A model generated the notes under the pieces. That model was not told where the DNA came from. It searched no databases and saw only the letters and a program-made list of their open reading frames with translations. A program made the translations under genes and the position numbers. Of a DNA stretch of 64,000 nucleotides, positions 45,555 to 54,333 are shown in pieces. Source of the DNA: AP-15 sp963812675 (lineage in GTDB: Bacteria; Pseudomonadota; Alphaproteobacteria; ATCC43930; CGMCC-115725); assembly GCA_963812675.1 (NCBI GenBank), contig CAWEWR010000011.1, positions 124,001 through 188,000 of the forward strand, in the 5' to 3' direction. Position 1 is the stretch's first letter. Every line of letters begins with the position of its first letter.

Positions 45555-46412
45555 ATGAATGCCGGCTTTGGATCTTGGCTGCTCGGCATCGCGCTCGGCG
45601 CCGGCGCGCCGGACGGGATGCTCGGCACGGCCGGCGGCATCTTCATCGCGCTGGCCGCGACGACTTTTGCCTCGGCGCTGATCTATGCAATCAGCGGTTT
45701 CGGCTTTGCCGTCCTCGCGGCACCGCTCTTTCTGCTGTTTCTCGACCCGGCACGGGCAATTCAGCTCGTGATCATCATCTCGACGGCGCTGGCGATCGTC
45801 GTGGTTCCGGGGTTGCGGCCGGCAATCGCGCCGGGGCTGCTGTTGCGCCTGGCGCTCGGCAGTCTTGTCGGACTGCCGCTCGGCCTCGTCGCCTTCCGAT
45901 ATGCCGATCCGATCCTGGTGCGGGCGGCCGCCGGGGCCACGATCTTTGGCTTTGCCGTGTTGATGGCGGTCTCGCGCCGCCGGTCGAGCCAACCAGGCCA
46001 GGGCACGCAGTGGACGGCGTTTGCGATGAGCCCCGGCCGCGATCTCGCCGCCGGGGCCGTCTCGGGCATCGCGAACGCGATGGTGGGGATGGCCGGGCCG
46101 CCGGTGTTGATCTACCTGCTGCTTGCCGGGGCGGAGGCGAGGACCGTGCGCGCGACGCTCCTCGCATTCTTCGCGCTCTCCTACGGGGTGACCCTCGTTT
46201 CCCATGTGGCGACGATCGGAATCCCTGCCCCGACCTGGCTCGCTGCCGGCATCCTGATCCCCTTCGCCTTCCTCGGCGGCCTCGCCGGCCGGCCAATCGG
46301 TGATCGTCTCGGCGCCAAAGCCTTTGCCATGCTGGCCATTGCCCTCCTCGCGGTGGCCGGGGCGTACACCCTAGGCGCCGCGGCCGCTGCCTTTGCCGCC
46401 CCCTATCGATGA
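45555..46412 (+). CDS. TauE/SafE-family membrane exporter
   Basis: 285 residues with eight hydrophobic helices in two repeats (ALIYAISGFGFAVLAAPLFLLF and AGAVSGIANAMVGMAGPPVLIYLLLAG). The glycine-rich helix pairs with FGFAVLAAP and MVGMAGPPV are the family signature. Members export sulfite, sulfoacetate or other organic anions. Coupled to the truncated GntR gene. Confidence 0.85.
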   Translation: MNAGFGSWLLGIALGAGAPDGMLGTAGGIFIALAATTFASALIYAISGFGFAVLAAPLFLLFLDPARAIQLVIIISTALAIVVVPGLRPAIAPGLLLRLALGSLVGLPLGLVAFRYADPILVRAAAGATIFGFAVLMAVSRRRSSQPGQGTQWTAFAMSPGRDLAAGAVSGIANAMVGMAGPPVLIYLLLAGAEARTVRATLLAFFALSYGVTLVSHVATIGIPAPTWLAAGILIPFAFLGGLAGRPIGDRLGAKAFAMLAIALLAVAGAYTLGAAAAAFAAPYR

Positions 46413-46788
46413 AAGACCGCGCGGCTCACCAGGGTCGGATCGGTCACCAGACGGAGTGCGAGCGAGCACAGGGGGCTGTTTGTCCACGGGGTCGACAGAT
46501 TGGCGCCCTGCGACGCAGGAAATGATCCGCTGATTCTATCATGACTGTTCCGGTTCAGAGTTTTTGCAAATGTTAACCAAATAAAACCAAGGAACCCTTT
46601 TGTTACCGATAGTTAACGAGCGGAGCGGAGCGGCCTCGTTGGGACACAATCATTTGCATAAGCGCCAAAATTCCCATACAAAAGCCACGATCGGGCCCGG
46701 GAGAGGAGGAACATGCGGGCTGCCGGGTGGGCTCGGTCGGCTCGGACAGCCCGTCAAACCTAGCGAAGAAGAGATTAGGAGGATGGAC

Positions 46789-47733
46789 ATGAAGGGCTTC
46801 GCCATCACGACGCTCGCGGCGCTCGGCATTCTGGTCGGCACGGTGCCGGTCGCCCGTGCGGGTGACACACTGACACCCGGCTCGTTTCACTTCTCGTATT
46901 TCAGCGTGCCTGGGTCGAATACCTTGGCCGTGGAGGACATCAATGATCTGGGCTCGATCGTCGGTTATTACACGATTCCTGCAGGAGCCACGAAAGGATA
47001 TGTGCGGTCAGCGAAAGGGCAACTGACGACCATCGTTGATCCCCAAGATCTGGGGGGCCAAACGAAAGGTTTCACAGAGGCTCTCGGCATCAATGCCGAG
47101 GGCACAGTGGTCGGGTTTTTCTTCAATACGGCGACAAGCTCCTACGACGGGTTCTTCTACCACAACGGGATGTTCACCAACTACAATGTCCCGAGCACAA
47201 CCAATACCGTGATCTATGACATCAATGACCTTGGGGATTTTTGCGGTTACTACCAGAACGCCCCGCTCTTTGTATCAACTGGCTTTCTGAGCGACGATGG
47301 GAAGATCACCAGCTTCTCGATTCCGGGCTCGACGAGTTTGTACCCTATTAGCATCAACGACTTCGACTTTGTGGCCGGGGAGTATCAAGATTTTGCAGGC
47401 GTGTTTCATGGGTTCGTGCGCGATCCAAAAGGCAACATTTCGACGGTCGACGTACCCGGAGCCTCGACAGCGACGGGCTTCGGAACGAACCTTCTCGGCA
47501 TCAACAACTTTGGGTGGGTGTCGGGGCATTTCACCGACGTCTCCGGCGGCGAGCACGGTTTTATTGGCGTGCCTAACGGGCATTCCTGGAAGTTTTTCCA
47601 GATCGATGTGCCGGGCGCGACGGCGACAAGTGGCGGCGGGCTGAATGATTTCGGAACGGTTGTCGGTCACTACGTGAAGGGCGGCCAGCAACTGGGCTAC
47701 ATCGCATCTCCATCCGAAGGCGAAGGCGATTAA
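46789..47733 (+). CDS. HAF-repeat extracellular protein, 3' end cut
   Basis: About 314 residues from the ATG at 46789, with AGGAGG six bases upstream. A signal peptide (FAITTLAALGILVGTVPVARA) is followed by about six HAF-type repeats: INDLGSIVGYY, INAEGTVVGFF, INDLGDFCGYY, INDFDFVAGEY, INNFGWVSGHF, LNDFGTVVGHY. The last codons (EGEGD) and the stop lie in asnS fragment E, so any C-terminal anchor is gone. Secreted; function unknown. Confidence 0.78.
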   Translation: MKGFAITTLAALGILVGTVPVARAGDTLTPGSFHFSYFSVPGSNTLAVEDINDLGSIVGYYTIPAGATKGYVRSAKGQLTTIVDPQDLGGQTKGFTEALGINAEGTVVGFFFNTATSSYDGFFYHNGMFTNYNVPSTTNTVIYDINDLGDFCGYYQNAPLFVSTGFLSDDGKITSFSIPGSTSLYPISINDFDFVAGEYQDFAGVFHGFVRDPKGNISTVDVPGASTATGFGTNLLGINNFGWVSGHFTDVSGGEHGFIGVPNGHSWKFFQIDVPGATATSGGGLNDFGTVVGHYVKGGQQLGYIASPSEGEGD

Positions 47734-47958
47734 GGCCTTCTACATGCGCCTGAATGACGACGGCCGGACGGTCGTCGCGGCAGCCGGTACAGCGCCTGCG
47801 CCGCTACGGCAGCCCCCACCCTAACCCTCCCCCGCTTGCGGGGGAGGGAAGGGTGGGGGCCTCGGCTTCGAGCGTACCCTCGCCTACGTCACCGGCCTGG
47901 TCAACGTGCGCGACGCGATCCCCTTCCTGCGCACGCCCGGAAACGCGCGGTATTGACC
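47719..47958 (+). pseudogene. asnS fragment E (3' end) with a palindrome insertion
   Basis: Matches asnS in pieces: KAFYMRLNDDGRTVVA, then RLRRYG, then after a REP-like palindrome LGFERTLAYVTGLVNVRDAI and PGNARY with the stop. The next 20 bases resemble those after fragment C (gaggccgga). It is the last asnS scar and supplies the stop codon of the HAF-repeat gene. Confidence 0.88.
47813..47859. repeat. REP-like palindrome 3 (in asnS fragment E)
   Basis: CCCTAACCCTCCCCCGC-TTGC-GGGGGAGGGAAGGG type hairpin, the same family as the two in fragment C. It replaces about 19 bases of asnS. Confidence 0.85.
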
Positions 47959-48077
47959 GAGGCCGGACCGCGGTTCCTCCTACGAAGACTGTCGCAGCGG
48001 ACGCACATCGTCGCGATTTGCCGAATAGCTTATCAGACCGCAATACTTCGCGAAGTCGGGACCCCGGATGGGCGGGC

Positions 48078-48371
48078 TCAGCGCGGCCCGTAATAAGACG
48101 GCGGCGCGTAGTATCCCGGCGCGTAATAGGGCGGCGGCGGGTAATAGGGCCGCCCGTAATAGCCGTAATAATAGGGCGGCGCCGTCAGCGCCACGAACGG
48201 CGCGGTGACGATCGTCGCGGCGGTGCCGACGATGGCGCCGGCGACGCAGAATGGCCAGAACAGCGGAAACGGCGAGCACGGGGGATAGTATTGCGCCTTG
48301 GCGGTCGTGAGGGGCAAAGCGGCGAGCCCGGCGGCGAACGCGGCCAAAACCGCAATTCGGCGGATACGCAT
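48078..48371 (-). CDS. Small secreted Tyr/Pro-rich protein
   Basis: 97 residues: signal peptide IAVLAAFAAGLAALPLTTAKA, a hydrophobic stretch (VAGAIVGTAATIVTAPFVAL), then PPYYYGYYGRPYYPPPPYYAP repeats. Low-complexity envelope proteins of this kind are common in Alphaproteobacteria; no function is known. Confidence 0.65.
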   Translation of the reverse strand: MRIRRIAVLAAFAAGLAALPLTTAKAQYYPPCSPFPLFWPFCVAGAIVGTAATIVTAPFVALTAPPYYYGYYGRPYYPPPPYYAPGYYAPPSYYGPR

Positions 48372-48555
48372 GGGGGTCTCCCAGGTTGGACCGGTCGATC
48401 AGCATAGCCGGTGACGAAACAAACGCAAATCACATCGCCGATCTCGGCATCGCCGCGTTCGGCGGCATCGAGTTTGGCGATCGGGTTTGGGTTGCCAGCC
48501 TTCCGGTGCTGGCCCATCATGCAGAGCCCTGACCTCCCCGGAGGGATCACGCCCC

Positions 48556-49548
48556 ATGAGCCTCTCAACCCAAAGCCTTTCGCCAAACCTGCCGCCCGAG
48601 GAGCAGCGCGAGATGCTGCGCCGGATGCTGACCATTCGCCGTTTCGAGGAGCGCGCTTCGGCCGACTATCTGGCCGGCAAGATCTACGGCGTCGTGCATT
48701 GCTACATCGGTGAGGAGGCGGTCGCGGTCGGCGTCTGCACCGCGCTGGGTTCCGGCGACCGGATCATCTCGACGCATCGCGGCCACGGCCACTGCATCGC
48801 CAAGGGCGCCGACCTCAACCGCATGATGGCCGAACTCTATGGGCGGCAAACCGGCTACTGCAAAGGCAAGGGCGGCTCGATGCACATCGCCGATTTCGGC
48901 ATCGGCATGCTCGGCGCCAACGGGATCGTCGCGGGCGGGATCGCGATCGTCACCGGCGCCGGCCTTGCCGCGCAGATGGAGGGCAAGGGCGGTGTGGCGG
49001 TCTCGTTTTTCGGCGATGGCGCATCCAACGCTGGGCCGTTCCACGAGTGCCTCAATATCGCGGCGACCTGGAAACTGCCGATGCTCTATGTGTGCGAGAA
49101 CAACATGTATGCCGCGCAGACCGCGGCCGCCGCGACGCACGCTGTGAGCGATGTTGCGGCGCGCGCAGCCGGCTACGGCATTCCGGGTGTCGTGGTCGAC
49201 GGCAACGACATCTTCGCGGTCTATCAGGCGGCAAACCGCGCTGTCGATCGGGCGCGCTCGGGCGGCGGTCCGACCCTGATCGAGTGCAAGACCTACCGCC
49301 AGCGGGCTCATACCGAGCGCCGGGGGCAGCCCGATCTGCGCGATCCGGCCGAGATCGAGGCTTGGAAGGGCAAGGATCCGATCGCGCGGCTGGAGCGGCA
49401 GCTGAGGGAGCAGGCTTACCTCGACGACCCCGGGATGGAAGCCATGGAGCGCGACATCATGGCCGCACTCGAAGCCGCCGTCGCCTTCGCCGAAGCCAGC
49501 CCGTTCCCCTTGCCCGAGCAGGCGACCGACGACGTATTTGCGGCCTGA
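48556..49548 (+). CDS. Thiamine-dependent 2-oxoacid dehydrogenase E1, alpha subunit
   Basis: 330 residues from the ATG at 48556. The core shows RRFEERASADYLAGKI, STHRGHGHCIAKGADLN and the ThDP motif VSFFGDGASNAGPFHECLNIAATWKLPMLYVCENN. It resembles acetoin-dehydrogenase/pyruvate E1 alpha subunits. It forms a heterotetramer with the next gene. No E2 or E3 gene follows, so the lipoyl partner must be elsewhere or another acceptor is used. First gene of the long operon-like cluster. Confidence 0.87.
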   Translation: MSLSTQSLSPNLPPEEQREMLRRMLTIRRFEERASADYLAGKIYGVVHCYIGEEAVAVGVCTALGSGDRIISTHRGHGHCIAKGADLNRMMAELYGRQTGYCKGKGGSMHIADFGIGMLGANGIVAGGIAIVTGAGLAAQMEGKGGVAVSFFGDGASNAGPFHECLNIAATWKLPMLYVCENNMYAAQTAAAATHAVSDVAARAAGYGIPGVVVDGNDIFAVYQAANRAVDRARSGGGPTLIECKTYRQRAHTERRGQPDLRDPAEIEAWKGKDPIARLERQLREQAYLDDPGMEAMERDIMAALEAAVAFAEASPFPLPEQATDDVFAA

Positions 49549-49563
49549 CGGGAGGATGAGACG

Positions 49564-50541
49564 ATGCGAGAGCTGACCTACAATGAAGCAGCCGTCGAAG
49601 CCGTCGCCGAGGAGATGCGGCGCGATCCCAAGATCTTCTACATGTCGACCGACCCGATCGGGCCGCTGCTCAAGGAGTTTGGCGCGGAGCGGGTAAGGGC
49701 GACGCCGATCACGGAAGCGGCGCTGACCGGCATAGGCATCGGCGCGGCCGGCTGCGGCTTCCGCCCGATTGTCGACTGGCGGATGGTGACATTCTGCTTC
49801 GTGGCAATGGACCAGATCGTCAATCAGGCCGCGAAAATCCACTACATGTTCGGCGGTCAAGTGACTTTCCCGATCCTTTATCGGGCGGCCGTCGGAGGCG
49901 GGGGCCTGACCGCGGCGCAGCATTCGCAGTCGCCCTATTCGATGTTCATGAATGTGGCCGGCCTGAAGATGTTCCTGCCGTCGACGCCCTACGACATCAA
50001 AGGGCTGTTGAAGACGGCGATCCGCGACAACAACCCAGTCATCTCGTTCGAGTCGAGCCGGCTGATGGCCCGCAAGGGGCCGGTGCCGGAGGAGGACTAC
50101 ACGATCCCCTTCGGCCAGGCCGACATCAAGCGGCAGGGTAGTGACGTGACGGTCGTCGCGCTCGCCTGGCTCGTTCACGAGGCGCTGGCCGCGGCCGAAG
50201 AGCTGGCCCGCGAGGGGATCTCGATCGAAGTCGTCGATCCGCGCACGCTCGTGCCACTGGATACGGAAACGATCCGCCGCTCGGTGCAGAAAACCGGCCG
50301 TCTCGTCATCGCCGACGAGGCGGGGCCGACGGCCGGCTTCTCGGCGGAGATCGCTGCGGTTGCCAGCGAGGACGCGGCGACCTTCGCGCGCCTCGAGGCC
50401 CCGGTGAGGCGGGTCTGTGCGTTGCAGGTGCCGATCCCCTATAGCCCGGTCCTCGAAAATCACGTCTTCCCCGACCGCAAGCGGATCATCGCCGCGGTCC
50501 GCGAGGTGCTCCAGGGAGGGAGGCCTGCCGCGGCGGCGTGA
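49564..50541 (+). CDS. Thiamine-dependent 2-oxoacid dehydrogenase E1, beta subunit
   Basis: 325 residues: LTYNEAAVEAVAEEMRRDPK, then ITEAALTGIGIGAAGCGFRPIVDW with the conserved ThDP-activating Glu, AAVGGGGLTAAQHSQS and the transketolase C-terminal domain VEVVDPRTLVPLD-type segment (IEVVDPRTLVPLDTETI). Pairs with E1 alpha 15 nt upstream. Confidence 0.88.
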   Translation: MRELTYNEAAVEAVAEEMRRDPKIFYMSTDPIGPLLKEFGAERVRATPITEAALTGIGIGAAGCGFRPIVDWRMVTFCFVAMDQIVNQAAKIHYMFGGQVTFPILYRAAVGGGGLTAAQHSQSPYSMFMNVAGLKMFLPSTPYDIKGLLKTAIRDNNPVISFESSRLMARKGPVPEEDYTIPFGQADIKRQGSDVTVVALAWLVHEALAAAEELAREGISIEVVDPRTLVPLDTETIRRSVQKTGRLVIADEAGPTAGFSAEIAAVASEDAATFARLEAPVRRVCALQVPIPYSPVLENHVFPDRKRIIAAVREVLQGGRPAAAA

Positions 50542-50554
50542 GGGGGAACAGGCG

Positions 50555-51382
50555 ATGCAGATCGTCGACGCTCAAATTCACCTCTGGGGATCCGGCTTAC
50601 CGAGCAATCTCTCACATCGGCAGGTGACGGCCTTTACCCCTGAGGAGGCCATTGTCCTGATGGACGAAGGAGGTGTCGATGCCGCGGTCATCCATCCGCC
50701 GGGTTGGGACCCCAATTCGACCGACATCGCGTTTGCGGCGGTCCGGAATTACCCCGGCCGGTTCGCGATCATGGGTGCCTTGCCACTCGACCGGCCGGAA
50801 TCCCGTGCCCGCATCGCGAGCTGGCGAGAACAGCCGGGAATGCTCGGCCTGCGGTATGGGTTCCTCTCCGATCCCGCACGGCGGTGGCTACACGACGGCA
50901 CAATCGGCTGGTTGTGGGCGGAAGCCGAGGCGGCCGGCGTCCCGATCGCCATGCTCGCGACCAACTCGCTGACGGCGCTCGGGCGAATAGCGGAACGCCA
51001 CCCCGGACTTCGCCTGACGATCGACCACCTGGGCGGCAGAGGCGGCACATCGACACAAAAAGACGCCGCCGCGATGACCCATATGCCGGAGCTTTTGGCA
51101 CTGGCGAAGTTTCCCAATGTCGCGGTCAAGGCGACCGGCGTACCGCACTATTCCAGCGAGCCCTATCCGTTTCCGGCGCTGCACACCTATCTGCGGCAGG
51201 TCTATGACGCGTTTGGTCCGAACCGAATGTTCTGGGGTACGGACATCACGAAGATGCCCTGCTCCTGGCGCCAGTGCGTGACGATGTTCACCGAGGAACT
51301 GCCGTGGCTCAGCGACGCGGACAAGCGGCTGATCATGGGGGAGGCGCTGTGCACCTGGTGGGGCTGGGACCGGGCCGCCTGA
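50555..51382 (+). CDS. Amidohydrolase_2-family metal-dependent hydrolase
   Basis: 275 residues from the ATG at 50555 (AGGGGGAACAGG upstream). TIM-barrel amidohydrolase with MQIVDAQIHLW at strand 1, where the usual H-x-H is reduced to Q-x-H, LTIDHLGG at strand 6 and FWGTDITKMPC near the C-terminus, where the Asp is the general base. Related to ACMSD and 4-oxalomesaconate hydratase. Substrate unknown; it is embedded in the E1/transporter cluster. Confidence 0.8.
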   Translation: MQIVDAQIHLWGSGLPSNLSHRQVTAFTPEEAIVLMDEGGVDAAVIHPPGWDPNSTDIAFAAVRNYPGRFAIMGALPLDRPESRARIASWREQPGMLGLRYGFLSDPARRWLHDGTIGWLWAEAEAAGVPIAMLATNSLTALGRIAERHPGLRLTIDHLGGRGGTSTQKDAAAMTHMPELLALAKFPNVAVKATGVPHYSSEPYPFPALHTYLRQVYDAFGPNRMFWGTDITKMPCSWRQCVTMFTEELPWLSDADKRLIMGEALCTWWGWDRAA

Positions 51383-51421
51383 ACCGCGCAAGACCTGAAC
51401 CGCGCAAGGAAGGATCAACCA

Positions 51422-52270
51422 ATGAGAACGAACACGAAGGGCAAGCAAGTCTGTGTGGTGGTGGGCGCAACCTCGAAATGGCAGGCCGAGGGCCGCAACA
51501 CGCTCTTGGCGCACGGCCACCCGGTCGACGACAGCGATGTCGAGGTCGGCGTGCGCTGGGGGGTCGGCGGCGCCATCGCGCAGAAATTCGCGCAGGAAGG
51601 TTTCTTCACGGTATTGACGACCCGCCGGGAAGCCAACGCTGCGCGGCTGGCGGCGGCGATCCGCGAGCAGGGCGGCGAGTGCATGGTCGTCGAACTGGAT
51701 CTTGTCTCGCAGGAGTCGATCTCGTCGGCCTTCGCCGCGATCCGCCACGAAGCCGGCGACCCCGACGTGCTGATCTACAACGCCGGCTATCTGGAAGGCC
51801 GCGACCTGCCGCCCGACAAGGAACTGCTCGAATACGTGCCGGTGGAGATCCTCGACACCGGGCTGCACATCGCCGCCCGCGGACCGTTTCTCGTCGCCAA
51901 GGAAGTGCTGCCGGCGATGCGCAAAAAAGGCGCGGGCTCGTTCTTCTTCTCCAACAATTCCAATTCGCTGCGCGGCAAGAAGCGGATGACCGGGCAGTCG
52001 CTCTATTACCCGCGGGTCATGATGCGGACATTGGCGCAGGTGCTGACCGAGGAGTATTCCGAGCACGGCGTGCACGTCGCCAATATCGTCATCGACGGAT
52101 CGATCAACTCGCCCGGCAGCCGGGCCCTGCCGCGCAACCAGAACCGCCGCGATCTGATCATCAATCCGGTCAAGATCGCCGAGGCGTACTGGTATCTGCA
52201 CACCCAGGACCGGTCGTGCTGGACACACGAACTGCAACTCACGCCATTTGCGGCAAAGCCGAGCTACTGA
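51422..52270 (+). CDS. SDR-like protein with an insertion and altered active site
   Basis: 282 residues. The Rossmann start CVVVGATS is followed by about 28 extra residues (KWQAEGRNTLLAHGHPVDDS) before the second part of the glycine motif, RWGVGGAIAQKFAQEG. Later marks LIYNAGYLEGRDL and FFSNNSNSLRG fit SDRs, but where Y-x-x-x-K is expected the sequence is SLYYPRVMMR, with neither residue in place. It may bind NAD(P) without classical catalysis. Same operon-like cluster. Confidence 0.72.
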   Translation: MRTNTKGKQVCVVVGATSKWQAEGRNTLLAHGHPVDDSDVEVGVRWGVGGAIAQKFAQEGFFTVLTTRREANAARLAAAIREQGGECMVVELDLVSQESISSAFAAIRHEAGDPDVLIYNAGYLEGRDLPPDKELLEYVPVEILDTGLHIAARGPFLVAKEVLPAMRKKGAGSFFFSNNSNSLRGKKRMTGQSLYYPRVMMRTLAQVLTEEYSEHGVHVANIVIDGSINSPGSRALPRNQNRRDLIINPVKIAEAYWYLHTQDRSCWTHELQLTPFAAKPSY

Positions 52271-52316
52271 CAGCGCGTCCACCGGGCTCGGCTGACGCCA
52301 CGGGGCGCGCGTAGCC

Positions 52317-52508
52317 ATGAGCGAACATCCTCCCCCGCAAGCAGCGCATTGGCCGGAAGGCGCTGTCTTCACTGTCGGGTATTCGACGCTGCCGATCGAG
52401 CGCTTTATCGCCCCGCTGCCGGTAAGCGTCGTTGCCCAGCAATTGAGCAAATGGGCGATGAATGTCCAAACTTGCCGCCGATACCGGTCCAGGGGTTCGC
52501 AAAGGTAG
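52317..52508 (+). pseudogene. 5' relic of a DUF488 gene
   Basis: The frame reads GAVFTVGYSTLPIERFIAPL, the start of DUF488 proteins, and then loses similarity. Only about 35 codons fit the family. It lies in the 300-nt gap before the first binding protein. Confidence 0.45.
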
Positions 52509-52573
52509 ACCTTGGCACGTCCTTTGCTCATCTGTGCGGGAGGTCACCGAAACCCGCCGCAGAAGGACACTCG

Positions 52574-54196
52574 ATGGCTGTGCATTGCGACAGGCTGGTC
52601 GAAGTGCCGTCCACCTATTTCTTCGCGCGTCTGCTGGTTGCAATTCCCCTCTGTTTTGCTCTGCTTGCAGGATCGATTGCTTGGGCAGGGGGCGCGCTAA
52701 TCGTCGGCATGACCGCCGGCGACATCCCGGTCACGACGGGCAATCCCGACCAGGGCTTCGAGGGATACCGCTTCGTCGGGTACAATCTATATGATTCGCT
52801 GCTGCTGTGGGATTTATCCAAAGCGGACAAAGCCTCCGAGATAAAGCCGGGCCTCGCCACCTCCTACGAAATCGATCCCAGCGACCACAAGCGCTGGATT
52901 GTTCATCTCCGCCACGGGGTCAAATTCCACGACGGCTGTGAATTCAAGGCCGACGATGTCCTATGGAATTACCAGTACCGCATGGATCAGAAGGCGCCCT
53001 ATTTCCTCGCGCAGCAATTCGCCTATAGCCGAACCTGGCTGACCAACATCAAATCAGTCGACAAGATCGACGATTACACCATCGCGTTCGAAAACAATTT
53101 CGTCGAGTCGCTGTTTCCGTATAGCCTCAGTTACGTGATGATGGTTAGTCAGTGCCGCGCCAAGGAGCTCAATTACGACTGGGCGCAATACGCGCTGCAT
53201 CCCTCCGGCACCGGCCCCTACAAGTTCGACCGCTTTGTGCCGCATCAGCGGCTGGAGATGGTGCCAAACACCGAATATTGGGACAAGGCGCGCATCCCCA
53301 AGCAAGACCGCTTGGTGCTTATCCCGATGCCCGAGGCATCGACCCGCACCGCGGCATTGCTGTCGGGCCAAGTGAATTGGATCGAAGCGCCATCACCCGA
53401 TGCGATCCCGCGATTGAAATCGGAGGGAATGCGCATCGTCACCAATGTCTATCCGCATGACTGGCCCTACATGCTGAATTTTGCGCGAGGCCCGTTCAAG
53501 GATCGGCGGGTCCGTCAGGCGGCTAATTACGCGATCAACCGGCAGGATGTCGTCGAGATGCTTGGCGGCACGGCGATCCCCGAGCACGATGTGGTGCCCC
53601 CTAGCCTCGCCTATTACGGCCACCCGCCGACCTATGATTACGATCCAGCCAAGGCACGGGGGTTGTTGAAGGAGGCCGGATGTTTGCCTTGCAAGGTGAC
53701 GTTCGGCATCTCCACCTCGGGGTCCGGCCAGATGCAGCCGTTGCCGATGAACGAGCTGGTCAAGGCGCAGCTCGAAGAAGCCGGCTTCGAGGTCAACCTT
53801 CAGGCAATGGACTGGAACACATTGCTGAACGTCTACCGCGGCGGGGTCGACAAGAACCCGAGCTACGACGGGCTCAATTTTTCGCGTGGCCTCCTCGATC
53901 CGGTCAATGCTATCATCAAGCTGGTCGGCAAGAGATATTGGGCGCCGGCGGGCTCCAACTGGGGACATTACGAAAACCCCGAATCCGAGCGGTTGATCGG
54001 CGAGATCTTCAACGAATTCGACGAAGAAAGGCGCCTCACCCTGTTGACCCAGCTGCACGAATTCGAGGGTCGTGAGGCCGTCATGATCTTTGTCGTGCAC
54101 GACCTCAATCCGCGTGCCCTGTCACCCAAGGTGCAGGGCTTCGTGCAGGCCCAGAGCTGGTTCCAGGATTTGACGCCGGTGTCGGTCGCTCCCTGA
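52574..54196 (+). CDS. Peptide/nickel-type ABC transporter binding protein 1
   Basis: 540 residues from the ATG at 52574, with a signal-anchor region (FFARLLVAIPLCFALLAGSIAWAGG). SBP family 5: ALIVGMTAGDIPVTTGNPDQGFEG, YNLYDSLLLWDLSKAD, GVKFHDGCEFKADDVLWNY and HPSGTGPYKFDRFVPHQRLE. Periplasmic ligand receptor for the downstream Dpp-type importer. Closely paralogous to the next gene, so the importer may take two ligands. The substrate cannot be read from sequence. Confidence 0.88.
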   Translation: MAVHCDRLVEVPSTYFFARLLVAIPLCFALLAGSIAWAGGALIVGMTAGDIPVTTGNPDQGFEGYRFVGYNLYDSLLLWDLSKADKASEIKPGLATSYEIDPSDHKRWIVHLRHGVKFHDGCEFKADDVLWNYQYRMDQKAPYFLAQQFAYSRTWLTNIKSVDKIDDYTIAFENNFVESLFPYSLSYVMMVSQCRAKELNYDWAQYALHPSGTGPYKFDRFVPHQRLEMVPNTEYWDKARIPKQDRLVLIPMPEASTRTAALLSGQVNWIEAPSPDAIPRLKSEGMRIVTNVYPHDWPYMLNFARGPFKDRRVRQAANYAINRQDVVEMLGGTAIPEHDVVPPSLAYYGHPPTYDYDPAKARGLLKEAGCLPCKVTFGISTSGSGQMQPLPMNELVKAQLEEAGFEVNLQAMDWNTLLNVYRGGVDKNPSYDGLNFSRGLLDPVNAIIKLVGKRYWAPAGSNWGHYENPESERLIGEIFNEFDEERRLTLLTQLHEFEGREAVMIFVVHDLNPRALSPKVQGFVQAQSWFQDLTPVSVAP

Positions 54197-54215
54197 CGAC
54201 CGCTGCATTGACGTC

Positions 54216-54333
54216 GTGCGTGCTTCGAGACGCTCCCTTTGGTCGCTCCTCAGCATGAGGTACGTTGCTCAATGGCTCTAGAAAACTTTCTCATCCTGAG
54301 GAGGCTGCGGAGCAGCCGTCTCGAAGGACGCAC
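54216..54333. repeat. 118-bp inverted-repeat element at the start of binding protein 2
   Basis: Outer arms of 17 bp with one mismatch (GTGCGTGCTTCGAGACG at 54216-54232 and its complement at 54317-54333) and inner arms CCTCAGCATGAG / CTCATCCTGAGG. The ATG at 54272 of the second binding protein lies inside it, and a GTG at 54335 abuts its right end. It looks like a REP-type insertion at the 5' end of the gene. Confidence 0.8.

Noticed and set aside
42924..47859. CRISPR array suggested by repeated palindromes
   Set aside because: The three copies are far apart, in both orientations, and without regular spacers; they are REP-like repeats.
48416..48533. Possible adenosylhomocysteinase 5' fragment (HIADLGIAAFG)
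   Set aside because: Only about 11 residues fit and the rest does not, so chance similarity cannot be excluded.
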